A DNA stretch of 32,939 bases. Origin: Pleurotus ostreatus/Saccharomyces cerevisiae fusant. Lineage: Eukaryota; Opisthokonta. Both the position numbers and the translations under genes were made by a program. The stretch is taken from assembly GCA_024196135.1 (NCBI GenBank), contig JAMQCK010000263.1, positions 1 to 32,939 on the forward strand. Reading direction: 5' to 3'. This document shows positions 11,173 through 21,485 of this stretch, piece after piece (positions within the stretch are counted from its first letter, which is position 1; every line of letters starts with the position of its first letter). The notes beneath the pieces are model-generated. The model worked only from the letters and a program-made list of their open reading frames with translations, was not told where the DNA came from and ran no database searches.

Positions 11173-12936
11173 TCAATCCACATCAATCGCCTCGTCCTCC
11201 TCCCCCACATCGCCCACGCCAAACGCCTTGAGCTTCTCGAAGTACTTCTGCACGCGGCTGGAGACCTGCCGCGGTGTTCGCTTCCCGCCCATCGCGCGCG
11301 AAATCTTCTGCCATCTGTGGGGTGGATGAGTTAGAGGATGGGGGTTTGAGGACGCGTCCGGTGAGAAGTATCGCGCAGAGTATGAATATGGCCAAGATTT
11401 ACGATGGCAGAATGAAACATAGACGGGACGCAAGGAGATGCGGTCTTGACGGAAGAAGAGATAGGGTGATGGGGAAAGATGAGGTGGAGTGATGAGAGGA
11501 TCAAGCAAGATGGAAGTCAATGAAGTTGGACTGAGATGACGCACCGGAAACTCTCGCCCTCCGGGATCTCCTGCAATAGACGCTCGAGCAGGCGCTGCTC
11601 CTCGTCCGTCCAGGGCACCTTGTACGTAGAGGACTTCGGGCGGCCTTTCTTCTTGGGTGAAGCGTCGGCGTCTGGGGGTTCAATGGGCGTGTCGAGCTGC
11701 GAGGTGGAAGCGCAAGGGGAGGATGGTGTCGCGAGGGAGGCGGAAGTAGCGAGAGATGCAGGAGTGGCGAGGGATGTAGGGGTCGGGAAGGATGCAGATA
11801 CAGATGTAGTAGGAATGACGACTCGCGGCGAGGGACTGCTGCGCCGCCGCGCGCGCTTTCCAAGACAGGAAGCTGGAGGTGGTTCGGGATCGGGCTGGTC
11901 CTGGATGAGCGCGGACATTTTCAGCGTGTTCTTGCGTTGTCGACGGGAGCGTATGGGCGCATCTAGGGTCTCGGGAGGTAATTGGCGAGCGGCGCCCTTG
12001 GGTATAATGATCTTGAAACCAGACGCGGAAGGTGGTGGTGGAGTGGGAAGGCCGGCGCTCGAGGGCGATGCCGCCGATGCGGTGGAGGAGTCTGGGTCGA
12101 GTCGAGGAGTGGGATGTCGAGCGAGGGCGTCGTCGGCAACGTCGACGTCCATGCTTTCGTCATCGGCGTCGCGACGGACGTATACGCCCGGCTCCTGCCC
12201 GTTGGCAGTGCTCTTCGCAGCAGGCGGGTCGCAGATGAGTCGGCGGGTGCGCATATCGCGCAGCTTATCGTGCTCGCGCTGCTTCTTGAGTGTGGCGGCG
12301 TCTGGCGGCTTAGGGGGTTCGGCCGGCGGCGGCTCCGACAGGGTGGCGAGATCGGGGTACATGGCGAAGACAGGATCGACGATGCGGGTGCGGGCATCCT
12401 TGACGAACTGCTGGAGGTTGGATAGGGGGGAGGTTTGCGTCTTTGCGGGTGCCCGCCGTGCGGCTTGAGCCTCCTTCGTCTTGGCGGTGAGCTGTTGGAG
12501 CGCGCTCGCGTCTGTGGGGGCGGGGTGAGCTCCATCATGCGCCTCCTATCACTGAGCACAAGCACGCACCATGGGAGTCGTATAGCGACCAGTCTATCTC
12601 TTTCGGTACGTCCACCAAGCACTCTGCGACGCTCGCAAGCCCAAAACCGCCGTCGGTAAGCTTGGAGAACTGTGCCTGGTCAGCCACATTCGCGAGCTGG
12701 GGCGTATCACGCACGTTCCGGAGCGAGCTCTCTGGCCGCGCCGCCGTCTCTTGTTGCAAGGAGCGTAGGCGTCCTAGGTCGGACTGGGTGCGGGCGAGGG
12801 CCTGCCGTTGCTGCTCGATGAAAGCGTCCAGCGCCTGAATGCTGCGCGCCACAGTGAGCTCGAGATCAGAGGGGTGGAGAGGGCACTGCGTACGTCGTGG
12901 CGCTTTTGGAGTCCATGCGGGCGCGCTGGAGGTCAT
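11173..12936 (-). CDS. SANT/Myb-domain protein, ZZZ3-like
   Basis: Three exons (12570-12936, 11545-12511, 11173-11314) give 491 aa. The Myb/SANT domain is at about residues 420-475: KVPWTDEEQRLLERLLQEIP, then FRWQKISRAMGGKRTPRQV, then SSRVQKYFEKLKAFGV. The tryptophan pattern and the RTPRQVSSRVQKYF block match the SANT domain of ZZZ3, an ATAC histone acetyltransferase subunit. A 230-nt intron splits the domain between R445 and W446. The N-terminal part has a short coil (DAFIEQQRQALARTQSDLGR), and the middle is proline/serine-rich and disordered with basic patches. A four-fold LAT(P/S)ASLAT-type repeat is visible around 11735-11790. The ZZ zinc finger of animal ZZZ3 is not present. Role in chromatin or transcription is inferred. 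An in-frame upstream start at 13071 would add 45 residues. Confidence 0.72.
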
Positions 12937-14031
12937 TGAACGCGGGAGGCAAACCACGTCGAGGGGGGAGGAGCCTGGAAACCTCCCCAATTCCAAAATT
13001 CCATGCAAATTCGGCCCGCCCGTAACACGTGCTCCCGCCCGCTCTTTGGCCTTGTTTGGACCGGCGCCCATTGCGCCACCTGGCCATCGTTCGTCTTTTG
13101 CTCTTGACTCTCATCTCCTCGTCGCAAAGAACGCTCTGGCTGTCGTGAAATGGTTCAAATGGCTACGGCGCAGTCTGTAACGCCTTGTATACTTCTGCGG
13201 GGAATCGAATTCATCTCCCACCATGCAATCTCCGGATTTGGAGGGCGGCCCGATAACTCGTGACGGCGTCTACGGAATACACCTCGAAAGCACAGCTCAG
13301 GCCACGAGCAGACGAGGGGCAGTCATATCGCTGTGGCTAGGCCCTGTCATATGGCACAACGCACGACCTTTTTGAGACGCACTTCATCATCACCGCCTCT
13401 TCTGACTTCGTCCGTCTCTCAATCCACGAGGGGGGAACTCTCGAGATAACCTGCTTTTTGGAACGGGAGCTTAGGACATCGACATCTGCTCTTGTGTGTC
13501 TTGCTCCTGCTCTTCGAACCGAACACCGCCGCTTTTCCAGGACGAAGTCACCCCACGGGCAGCATACTGCCTTCACAGCCCTACTTCTGGACAAGAGATC
13601 GTTCAACTAAGTGATTCTCCCTGTATATCAATGTCATGCGACATCCCGCGACCTACAGTGTCGGTTACAAGCGCTCCATAGTCGCACTGGTCAACAGTCA
13701 ACCACTCGAGTAGCAGGACCGGCGTCCTCGACAAGGCCGTGAGTCATAGCCTTCGTTCCCGACTACGAATGACTACAAGTGTCAATGGGCGGAACGGCGC
13801 GCACTTGCTCCGCTACTACGCCGCAAGCTATACTTTGGCGAGCTGTATACGTCTTGCACTCTTCGCCTTTTCAGAGTGAACTGCTATCCTTCGCTGTTAT
13901 ATCGCTCGTACATGGCGTGTCTCGTAACGACAGAATTCACTTTCTTGCATAGAGTCGGTTCGCAAGCGTGCTCATGTATGCTGGGATTCTGATAGGCACT
14001 GCCGCCGGTCTTCTTTCATTTAGTGTCCCGT
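12937..14031. other. Long intergenic region upstream of P450-1, no convincing gene
   Basis: The region holds the divergent upstream sequences of the SANT gene and P450-1. A good-context ATG (CCCACCATGCAATC) at 13222 opens a 50-codon frame ending at 13374. A second frame of similar length follows near 13376-13609. I could not join them into a gene with any recognised domain. The region may be regulatory or a gene remnant. Confidence 0.35.
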
Positions 14032-14062
14032 TGACGTAGGATCACCGAGAGAGTACTTATAT
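14032..14062 (+). promoter_or_regulatory. P450-1 promoter module: TGACGTAGG plus TATA box
   Basis: TGACGTAGG is at 14032-14040 and GTACTTATA at 14053-14061 (TATA core 14058-14062), 84 and about 58 bp before the ATG. The 9-mer recurs at similar distance before both other P450 genes. TGACGT is the core half of bZIP (CREB/ATF-like) sites, so a bZIP factor is a reasonable candidate. Confidence 0.65.
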
Positions 14063-14115
14063 GGATCCGAGCGCACTCGTCCTTCACTGCATCTTCACCT
14101 CTCATAGCGTGCCTC

Positions 14116-16355
14116 ATGGCTAGTACACTACTGACCCTCGCTGTCGCTGCCGCTCTGGTTGGGTTGGCGTGTTTTGTGCGCGCTGCGCGCAACAGTCCGC
14201 GTGGTCGACTACCGCCGGGTCCGCCAACCGTCCCAATCCTTGGCAACTTGCTGCAGATGTCGAGTCCCCGGATGCATCTACGGTGAGCGCACATCTACCG
14301 CGTCTGAATTTGGCCCTCAGCCTTCCCAGATTCACCGAATGGGCAAAGAAGTATAGTTCAGATATCATCGCCGTATGTCCTCAGCTCGATTTGCCCTTCA
14401 CAAGAAATCAAGATTCGATTCGCAGATCATGCTCGGACCCGCGCCGGCCATCGTGTTGTCCAGCGCACGCGCAGTCAAAGAGGTTCTGGACAAGCAGAGC
14501 GGCAGCACCTCAGACCGCCCACCCCTTCACATCAACATGGTCGTCACTGATGACCTCGACATCGTGCTAGCGCGGTATAGTACGCTATCCATCTCACCCA
14601 TCTCTTTTCCACCTACAACAATGATCATTCTTTAAGCGGAGCGCTGGCGGCGTATCCGAAAGGCGGAACACCTGCTGCTCTCAACGACCACGGTACAGAA
14701 GTTCATTCCTATTCAGGAAGCGGAGTCGGCGCAGTTGCTGTATGAGATCTTGACGGCGCCGAAGGTGAGCGCTACGTGACGGGGTAGTTCGTGTCCAATT
14801 CGCTAACCCATCGACCTCCTACGCAGGATTTCTACCATCACATCGAACGCTACGCGGCGTCCACCGTCCTTTCCATCACCTACGGCAAGCGCAGCGTGCG
14901 ATACGAATCCTCCGTAGCGGAAGAGTTCACCAGAGACTTCAATCGGTGCGTCCATAAACCACATGCTTATTTACCCTTGTTAACACGCTTCCTTTCCAGA
15001 TGGCTCACCCTCATGGCACCGGGCAACCACCCGCCTGTCGACATGTTTCCCTTCTTGCAGAGTCTCCCCGAATTCATGGCGCCCTGGAAGACCGAGGCGC
15101 GCGAGGTTAGGCGGCTTCAGCGCGGCCTCTTTATGCGGCTCCTCGAAGAATGCGAGGAGCGCGTCGCTGCGGGAGAGGATACTCCCTTTTACATGGCCGA
15201 CATCCTTAGAAACCAGAAGAGCCTCGGGCTTGAGAGGGAGCAACTAGCGTGAGTCCCGACCACCCCTTTTGATCCCACTTACCCACTTCCAAGCCACTCA
15301 CGCTCGATCACGCTACAGCTACCTCGGCGGCGACCTCTTTGGCGCTGGCACGGACACGACGGTGACCACTCTGCAGATGTTCGTGTGGTTGATGGTGAAG
15401 TACCCGGAGGTGCAGAGAAAGGCGCAGGAGGAAATCGACCGCGTCGTCGGGCGTTTGCCGGTCCAGGAGGACGCGAGGAATTTGCCGTATTTACAAGCTG
15501 TGATCCAGGAGCTGCATCGTCTGCATGTGCTGCTGCCGATGGCGGCGCCGCATGCTGCGTCGGAGGACGTCGAGGTGAGCTCGCTGTGGTTCGTAGTTTG
15601 CTTTCACAAATGCTGAGAAGTGAGCAGTACGATGGCTATATCATTCCGAAGGGCGCATTTATCCTGCCGAATATCTGTGAGTCTGGAGACGTATTCTGGG
15701 AGATCTTCCTGTCAATACGTTCGCGCAGATGCGATCTACCATGACGAGGAAGCCTTCGACGAGCCGGAGGCTTTCAAGCCTGAGCGCTATCTTCTCACAC
15801 CCCATGGGACGAAGCCCGGATACGACGACAGCGCTTTCCGGTCGACACTCATGTTTGGCGGCGGACGGGTGAGTGATTCCGTTCGACGCGGTGAGATTCT
15901 CTGTACTCACGTCGACTCGCCTCCAGAGAATTTGCCCGGGCATGCATCTCGCTTCCAACACAGTGGTAAGCAGTTAACCCTATTGACATGCGTGATCATG
16001 AGGCCTGACTGTCGTATAGGTGATCGCCGCGATGCGTCTACTGTGGGCATTCTCGTTCGAGCCAGCGAAAGACGCGGCAGGTCGGGAAATACCTTTGGAC
16101 ACGTCGCGCTGGAAGACCGTGCGTGTCGCTCCCTCTTTCTATCTCAGTCGCGTTCTGACATTCGATGCTTAGGCTTTCGTAGAGGGTCCTCTACCTTTCG
16201 ACTGCACTGTTCTACCGCGAAGCGCCGAGCGCACGAGAGTTGTCGAGCAGGCGTTCAAGGTCGACGCCACGCCGACGCTAAAGGAATTTGAATACGGACT
16301 GGACGAGCGCGACGAGGCATGGCTGGAGCAAATTCGGCAAAGTGTACAGACGTAG
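14116..16355 (+). CDS. Cytochrome P450 monooxygenase, copy 1
   Basis: Twelve exons (14116-14282, 14330-14372, 14426-14579, 14637-14764, 14827-14945, 15000-15248, 15319-15574, 15628-15676, 15729-15868, 15927-15965, 16020-16118, 16173-16355) give 541 aa. An N-terminal membrane anchor (residues 1-25) is followed by the LPPGPP hinge. The I-helix AGTDTT is at 296-301, the ExxR pair is E351/R354 in ELHR, the PERF-type motif is KPERY at 405-409, and the haem loop FGGGRRICPG is at 431-440 with Cys438. All P450 hallmarks are intact. It should be an ER-bound, CPR-dependent monooxygenase. Relatives in mushrooms are often labelled O-methylsterigmatocystin oxidoreductase, but substrate cannot be inferred. 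The haem loop is split by introns, with Cys438 on a 39-nt exon. It is the first of three tandem paralogues. Confidence 0.9.
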
Positions 16356-16563
16356 CGCGGAAGGCCTACATTAGTCATCTAGTCCGCAATATGTAACATC
16401 AAGACATGGTAAACGATGATAGGTACTCGCCCTGCCGTACGATGCATATGGTCTGCCTGTAATCATGATATCCGTATCAGTGCGCAAGTAGCGGTTTTAG
16501 CAACTGAACCGTAACCGTCCTTCTCGCTACTCGGACGATATCAAAGGTACCGAACCGCGGGCC

Positions 16564-18317
16564 TTATTGGTATCCGGGGAACCTCTCGGACTCGCTGCCA
16601 TTCAGAATCAACTTGACGAAGTACGCGTAGGTGACGAGCCCACGCACCTTCCAAACATGAGGCTCTTCAGCAGTAGGATCGACCATGACCTTGACGCTCA
16701 TCGTAGGCGATACAGACGCGTAGGTTGCACCTGCAAGATCGCGCAGGCGATCTACGTCTCCGATGGGTACCCAGAACTCGACGTTGGACAGTTGGGGCGG
16801 CTGTGAGGAGGCCAATCGCTGCACCATTCGCAGGAGAGCACGGTCCTGAACGACGTGGTCTGGGTAGTGGACGCACGCAACATGCAAGGTGCGCAGATTC
16901 CCAAGAACGTTGTTTATCGCCATCGCACCTTCCAAGTGCTCGAAGATGCACGCCTCTTTCTCCATAAACCTCTTTACCTGAGCTTCATCAAATTCCGAGT
17001 CCACATCCAGGTGGAGTAGCAGCGCGTGGAGGTTGGGACATGACTGCAGAGCAATGTGTATATCCCTACAGTCTGCATACGCGCAGATGCAGAGCTCGCG
17101 CAGCGTTGCCTGGCATCCGAAGCCCGTGATGAGTCGCTGAATCCAGTGTCCGTAAGAGAACGTCGCCCAGATAGACATTGTATACAGTCGTGGAGCGCAG
17201 ATATACTGATAGAATTCAAAGGCCTGATGATTGTTGGGCTCCCAGTGCAAGGCGCGTAGTTTGTCGAGGTACGCCAGAGACGATTCTAGGGGCCGAATCT
17301 CGGTCAGATGGCTCCAATCAGAGTCAGGGAACCGGATTGTACAAATCTCGAGGTTCGACATCTCCTGCAAGATGTTTAGGCCGGCGACTACCATATGTCC
17401 TGTATATGTCGTGATGTGCTTCAAAGATTGCCGCAACGCTCCGGACAGGGATCCAAAAGATTTCGGCAACATTAAAGTTCGAAGCGCTGTCGCGTCGAAG
17501 ATGGACATCACGTCCCCGAAGTATCCAGGCGGCCATCCCGAGAGGTCCAGATGACGCAACGTCGGAAAGTAGCTCGGCGCGCCCTGCGCAGCTTGTAACG
17601 CAAACCAAGACATGCCTCCATCGCCAGATTCAAGCCGAAGCTCGCGAATTCGAGTTCGACAATGACCTTGTGTCAACATATACATGATCCCGTAAGATAT
17701 GCTTTGATTGTGAGCGTGACTGATACCAGCGAAGCGTGCGCTGATGGGAGCGTCTGCGAGTAGCACAGGTAGGTACCCAGGATGCGGTCGGCGTCTTTGC
17801 TGAGATAGCTGCGTGGGCTGCCCTTCGGAAGGTTCTCTGTCGCATCGATGCGGGTCCATAGTCGAGGCTCATTCTGCGCAACCACTCTCCATCTGCGGCA
17901 GACGTGCATGAGCAATCCGGGGAGAATGGCATACGTGAGGAGAGCATCTCTTGTAGCGGTGCTCCAGCGAAAGATGAGGGCGAGGAGATCAGGTGGTAAC
18001 TTGTGGATTGGTGCCAAACGAGAGCGACATCTAATGGCGACTTGCTTCATATCGCTCATGAGAGCGTCTACGCCACGGAGAAGATTGGTGATTTGCGCTC
18101 TCGTGTTGCGCATGACCTCGAAGTCGCGATCGACGTCTGCGAGGGCGGCGCGTAGGTCTTCTGCGTAGGGTTCAACCGCGTCGTATCCATTGATGTCCGA
18201 CTCCCAGAGCTCATCAGGAAGACGGGAGACGTAGCGCTTTCGAGGGGATGGGGCGTAAGGGTCTAGCCAAGGCGCAACCTCGGTAAAGTCGAATCTTTCA
18301 GGGAATGAATGGCTCAT
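16564..18317 (-). CDS. F-box-like protein, copy 2, with an apparent frameshift (possible pseudogene)
   Basis: From the ATG at 18317 the frame matches F-box copy 1: ERFDFTEVAPW, the coil, LAPIHKLPPDLLALIFRW (F-box-like), LLMHVCRRWRVVAQNEPRLW, and on to VSVTLTIKAYLTGS, then a stop at 17673. From about 17690 the homology continues in another frame (GHCRTRIRELRLES ... LRHLDLSG ... LRTLMLP ... ASSQPPQLSNVEFWVP) to a stop at 16564. Copy 1 is unbroken across this point. The intron-like stretch GTATCAG...GACACAAG does not restore the frame when removed. The gene is therefore either frameshifted, spliced in an unusual way, or affected by a base error. The last intron has the same donor context as copy 1 (GTGCGTGGG at 16647); after it the end is likely SERFPGYQ. 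It lies antisense between P450-1 and P450-2. Confidence 0.65.
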
Positions 18318-18406
18318 TACGTGCTGGCATATAGTCTACATAGACAGAGTCAGAGCGAGTCCATTTTCAAGCAACCGTGCTTACCCGTCGGTACAGGCGG
18401 AGGGGG

Positions 18407-18473
18407 ATGAGAGCAGGACGCAAGCCTGACAGCCAGCACGAGGCGGTAACGCACGAGTTTGCTTTACCACGTG
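18407..18473 (-). promoter_or_regulatory. Conserved upstream block of F-box copy 2 with CACGTG palindrome
   Basis: On the minus strand the block reads CACGTG (18468-18473), then GCGTTACCGCCTCGTGCTGG, then GCTTGCGTCCTGCTCTCAT (18407-18425), matching the block upstream of copy 1. Closer to the ATG there is a likely 5' UTR intron (GTAAGCACG donor near 18388, TATGTAG acceptor near 18335). Confidence 0.6.
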
Positions 18474-18897
18474 ACTTCTAACACACACTTCGTTCTCTTC
18501 CTAAACTCTCATATCGAATGCACGCAGATGGTGTGGCCGAGCTCCAGGTGCATCTGTCGATTATAGGCCACTGTAATAATATCCACTATTACTAGCATCA
18601 GAAGGGCCCCGCAGCATCGGCTGCATTTTGGCGTGTGTTTACCGGTGAAACGACCTTAGCTCTCCTTTGCCAGTCTAAATTTCCAGCTTGAGGTATACTC
18701 TGCCAGATGCAGCTAATGCAACTGTGTATAGCTGTACTGCTCACTCTGTAGACACCCTATAATCTGAAGTCGCCCACGAGAACGTTAACCGGCTTCTTTG
18801 CAACTCCGCCTGCCTTCTTTTCTCATGACCGTTCACGAGCGCACTCAACACGATGACCAGGGCGGCGGCAACCGATTTCCTTCTTCTAGCTTATCAT
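18474..18897. other. Divergent intergenic region between F-box copy 2 and P450-2
   Basis: No coding exon was recognised. AT content is higher than in surrounding exons. It should contain upstream sequences of both divergent genes. No second copy of TGACGTAGG was seen here beyond the one next to P450-2. Confidence 0.35.
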
Positions 18898-18930
18898 TGA
18901 CGTAGGCTCGAGGCATCGCAAGTATATATA
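18898..18930 (+). promoter_or_regulatory. P450-2 promoter module: TGACGTAGG plus TATA box
   Basis: TGACGTAGG is at 18898-18906 and a TATATATA box at 18923-18930, which is 73 and 48 bp before the ATG at 18971. The layout matches the promoters of the other two P450 genes. Confidence 0.65.
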
Positions 18931-18970
18931 CGCAGTTGAACGGCTTGCTCTACACTCCGTCTTCTTCCAA

Positions 18971-21163
18971 ATGGCGACGACGAGCAACTTTTTGACTATC
19001 GCGGCTGCGACTGCGGTGGTGTGGCTAGCATTGAGTTCACGCAGGGAACGCACCGGAAAGCCTGGAGGACTACCGCCAGGACCACCGACGATCCCAATTT
19101 TAGGCAACTTGCTGCATATACCACGCTCGCGAGCCCATCTACGGTAGGTGCTTAAGGGGCATCGCAACCTGTATTCTCACTGTTTCCAGATTCGCACAGT
19201 GGGCGAAGGAGTGCGGATCAGATGTCATCACAGTACATGTCCAGCTCTCAGCTCATCTTTTGCAATCAGCTAACCTGCCTGCAGGTCAAGCTGGGTCCTC
19301 AGATTGCTGTTGTGCTTTCGAGCGCTCGCGCAATAAAGGAGGTGCTGGACAAGCAGAGCGGTATCACGTCAGATCGTCCTTCCGTCCACATCAACACGAT
19401 CGTCACTCACGATAATGATGTTGTGTTCGCGCGATATAGTGAGTGCATTCTTCTGTCCGGTCCTTTTAGCTGAATGAGCCCTCAGCGGAAAGATGGCGTC
19501 GTCTTCGGAAGGCGGAGCACATGCTTCTGTCGACATCTACGGTGCATAAGTTCGTCCCTATTCAAGAAGCGGAATCTGCGCAACTGTTGTATGAGTTCGC
19601 GACGGCGCCGAAGGTGCGTGCTCAGCGCTAAGAGCTGTGCGTACATGGATCCACCGCATTGAAACACAGTTCGCAGGATTTTTACCATCACATCGAGCGC
19701 TACGCGGCGTCCACTGTTCTCTCGATCGCCTATGGGAAGCGAAGCGTGCGATACGACTCCGCCCTGCTAGGGGAGTTCAATAGGGATTTGCATAGGTGCG
19801 TCGACGACCTTCGTGCTGGTGCGCCTCAATCAACGGACCTCCCGCAGATGGATGGCTCTGATGGATCCTGGGAATCATCCGCCTATCGACATGTTGCCGT
19901 TCTTGCAAAAGCTACCCGAATTCTTGGCCTCCTGGAAGACAGAGGCGTGCGAGGTGCGAGTGCTACAGCGGGGTCTCTTCATGAGGCTTCTTGAGGAGTG
20001 CGAGGAGCGCGTCGCTGCGGGACAAGAAACACCTTTCTATATGGCCGACATCCTGAAGAGTAAGGAAAGCCTCGGGCTGGAGAGAGAACAGATTGCGTAG
20101 GTCGTATTGTCGAACTTCGCGCGTCCGTATCTGACCTGCGCTGCAGCTACCTTGGCGGCGATCTCTTTGCCGCTGGCACAGACACGACGGCGACGACTTT
20201 GCATGTCTTCGTCTGGATTATGGTAAAGTACCCGGAGGTGCAAAGGAAGGCGCAGGAGGAGATTGATCGCGTCGTCGGGCGCCTGCCAGTTCAGCAAGAC
20301 GCCGAGGACTTGCCGTATCTGCAAGCCGTGATAAAGGAGCTGCACCGAGTGTATGTGATCCTGCCGATGGGTGTACCGCATGCGGCTTCGGAAGACGTTG
20401 AGGTGAGTCGTTCTTTGACGCCGGTCATCATCGTGAGGGCTCACAAAGTCTAGTACAATGGCTATATCATCCCGAAAGGCGCTTTGATTCTGCAAAATAC
20501 ATGTAAGCGTCGCAGTGCCTGATGAACGTGTCGCCAGCTAAATGGGTCTACGCAGATGCAGCATATCGCGACGAGGACGCCTTCGATAAGCCAGACGTCT
20601 TCGATCCTAAGCGCTATCTTTTGACGCCCCATGGAACGAAGCCAGGATACGATGATAGCGCTTTCCGCTCGACGCTGATGTTCGGGAGTGGACGCGTGGG
20701 TGCACTTCCTTGGCTCTCTGGCTCAGTACATTGACGCACCTCTAGAGGGTCTGTCCTGGCATGCATCTGGCTTCGAACACCGTCGTGAGTTTGTCGCCTT
20801 CAGGATACATGTAACGGCTCATCGGAAGGGCAGATGATCGCCGCGATGCGCCTCTTGTGGACCTTCTCCTTCGAAGCGGCAAAAGACGCGTCGGGTAAGG
20901 ATATTCCTTTAGATACGTCGCGTTGGAAAACGGTACGTGCTGCTAGTAATCCCTTTGATTTTGTCCAGCTGATTGTTTCCGGTAAGGCCTTTGTCGAAGG
21001 CCCCCTTCCCTACGAGTGCTCTATCGTCCCGCGTAGTGCAGAAAGGATCGCAGACATCGAGAGAGCGTTCAGGGTCGATGCAACGCCAACTCTGAAGGCG
21101 TTCGAATATCGGCTTGACGAAAGCGACGAGGACTGGTTGAGTCACGTTCGTGAAGGCATGTAG
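18971..21163 (+). CDS. Cytochrome P450 monooxygenase, copy 2
   Basis: Twelve exons (18971-19143, 19190-19232, 19285-19438, 19486-19613, 19677-19795, 19848-20096, 20147-20402, 20454-20502, 20556-20695, 20746-20784, 20834-20932, 20987-21163) give 541 aa. The architecture matches copy 1: N-terminal anchor, LPPGPP hinge, I-helix AGTDTT (298-303), ELHR with E353/R356, and haem loop FGSGRRVCPG with Cys440. The PERF-type motif is altered to FDPKRY, so its Glu is replaced by Lys while the Arg is kept. It is very close to copy 1 over exons 3-11. The last intron (20933-20986) is 54 nt, has no stop and ends in TAAG, so retaining it would add 18 residues in frame. Likely an ER-bound monooxygenase of the same subfamily, substrate unknown. 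Confidence 0.9.
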
Positions 21164-21396
21164 ACGCTGTCTCGGCAAGGGTAGACAATGAAGGATATTC
21201 ATTTTAATCTGGTTCCGTGACGCCTCCAATAGTGCTGTTTCGCGACGCGCAATCTGCGCATGCCGTGGTCAGTCTCGCTAAACGGCCAATGATGCACTGA
21301 CCATCCCTATATCTTCCTCCATGCCATGGTCATGGGGAGGCTAGCAGAGACGTTAGCTTGCGCCTGTCACTCGTACTTCCACCTTCGTCCCGCCTC

Positions 21397-21430
21397 TGAC
21401 GTAGGAAAGGTGGCCATGGCGGTACTTATA
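21397..21430 (+). promoter_or_regulatory. P450-3 promoter module: TGACGTAGG plus TATA box
   Basis: TGACGTAGG is at 21397-21405 and GTACTTATA at 21422-21430, 89 and about 60 bp before the ATG at 21486. The GTACTTATA 9-mer is identical to the one before P450-1. The rest of the 322-bp gap after P450-2 (21164-21485) shows no gene. Confidence 0.65.
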
Positions 21431-21485
21431 GGGGAGGCTCGGGCTGCTTTGTGCTCCTCACCTGCGACCAGGCTTATTGGTGGAA

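Noticed and set aside
10800..11231. Plus-strand frame rich in proline and arginine
   Set aside because: It lies in a convergent intergenic region and overlaps the end of the SANT gene. It has low complexity and no domain.
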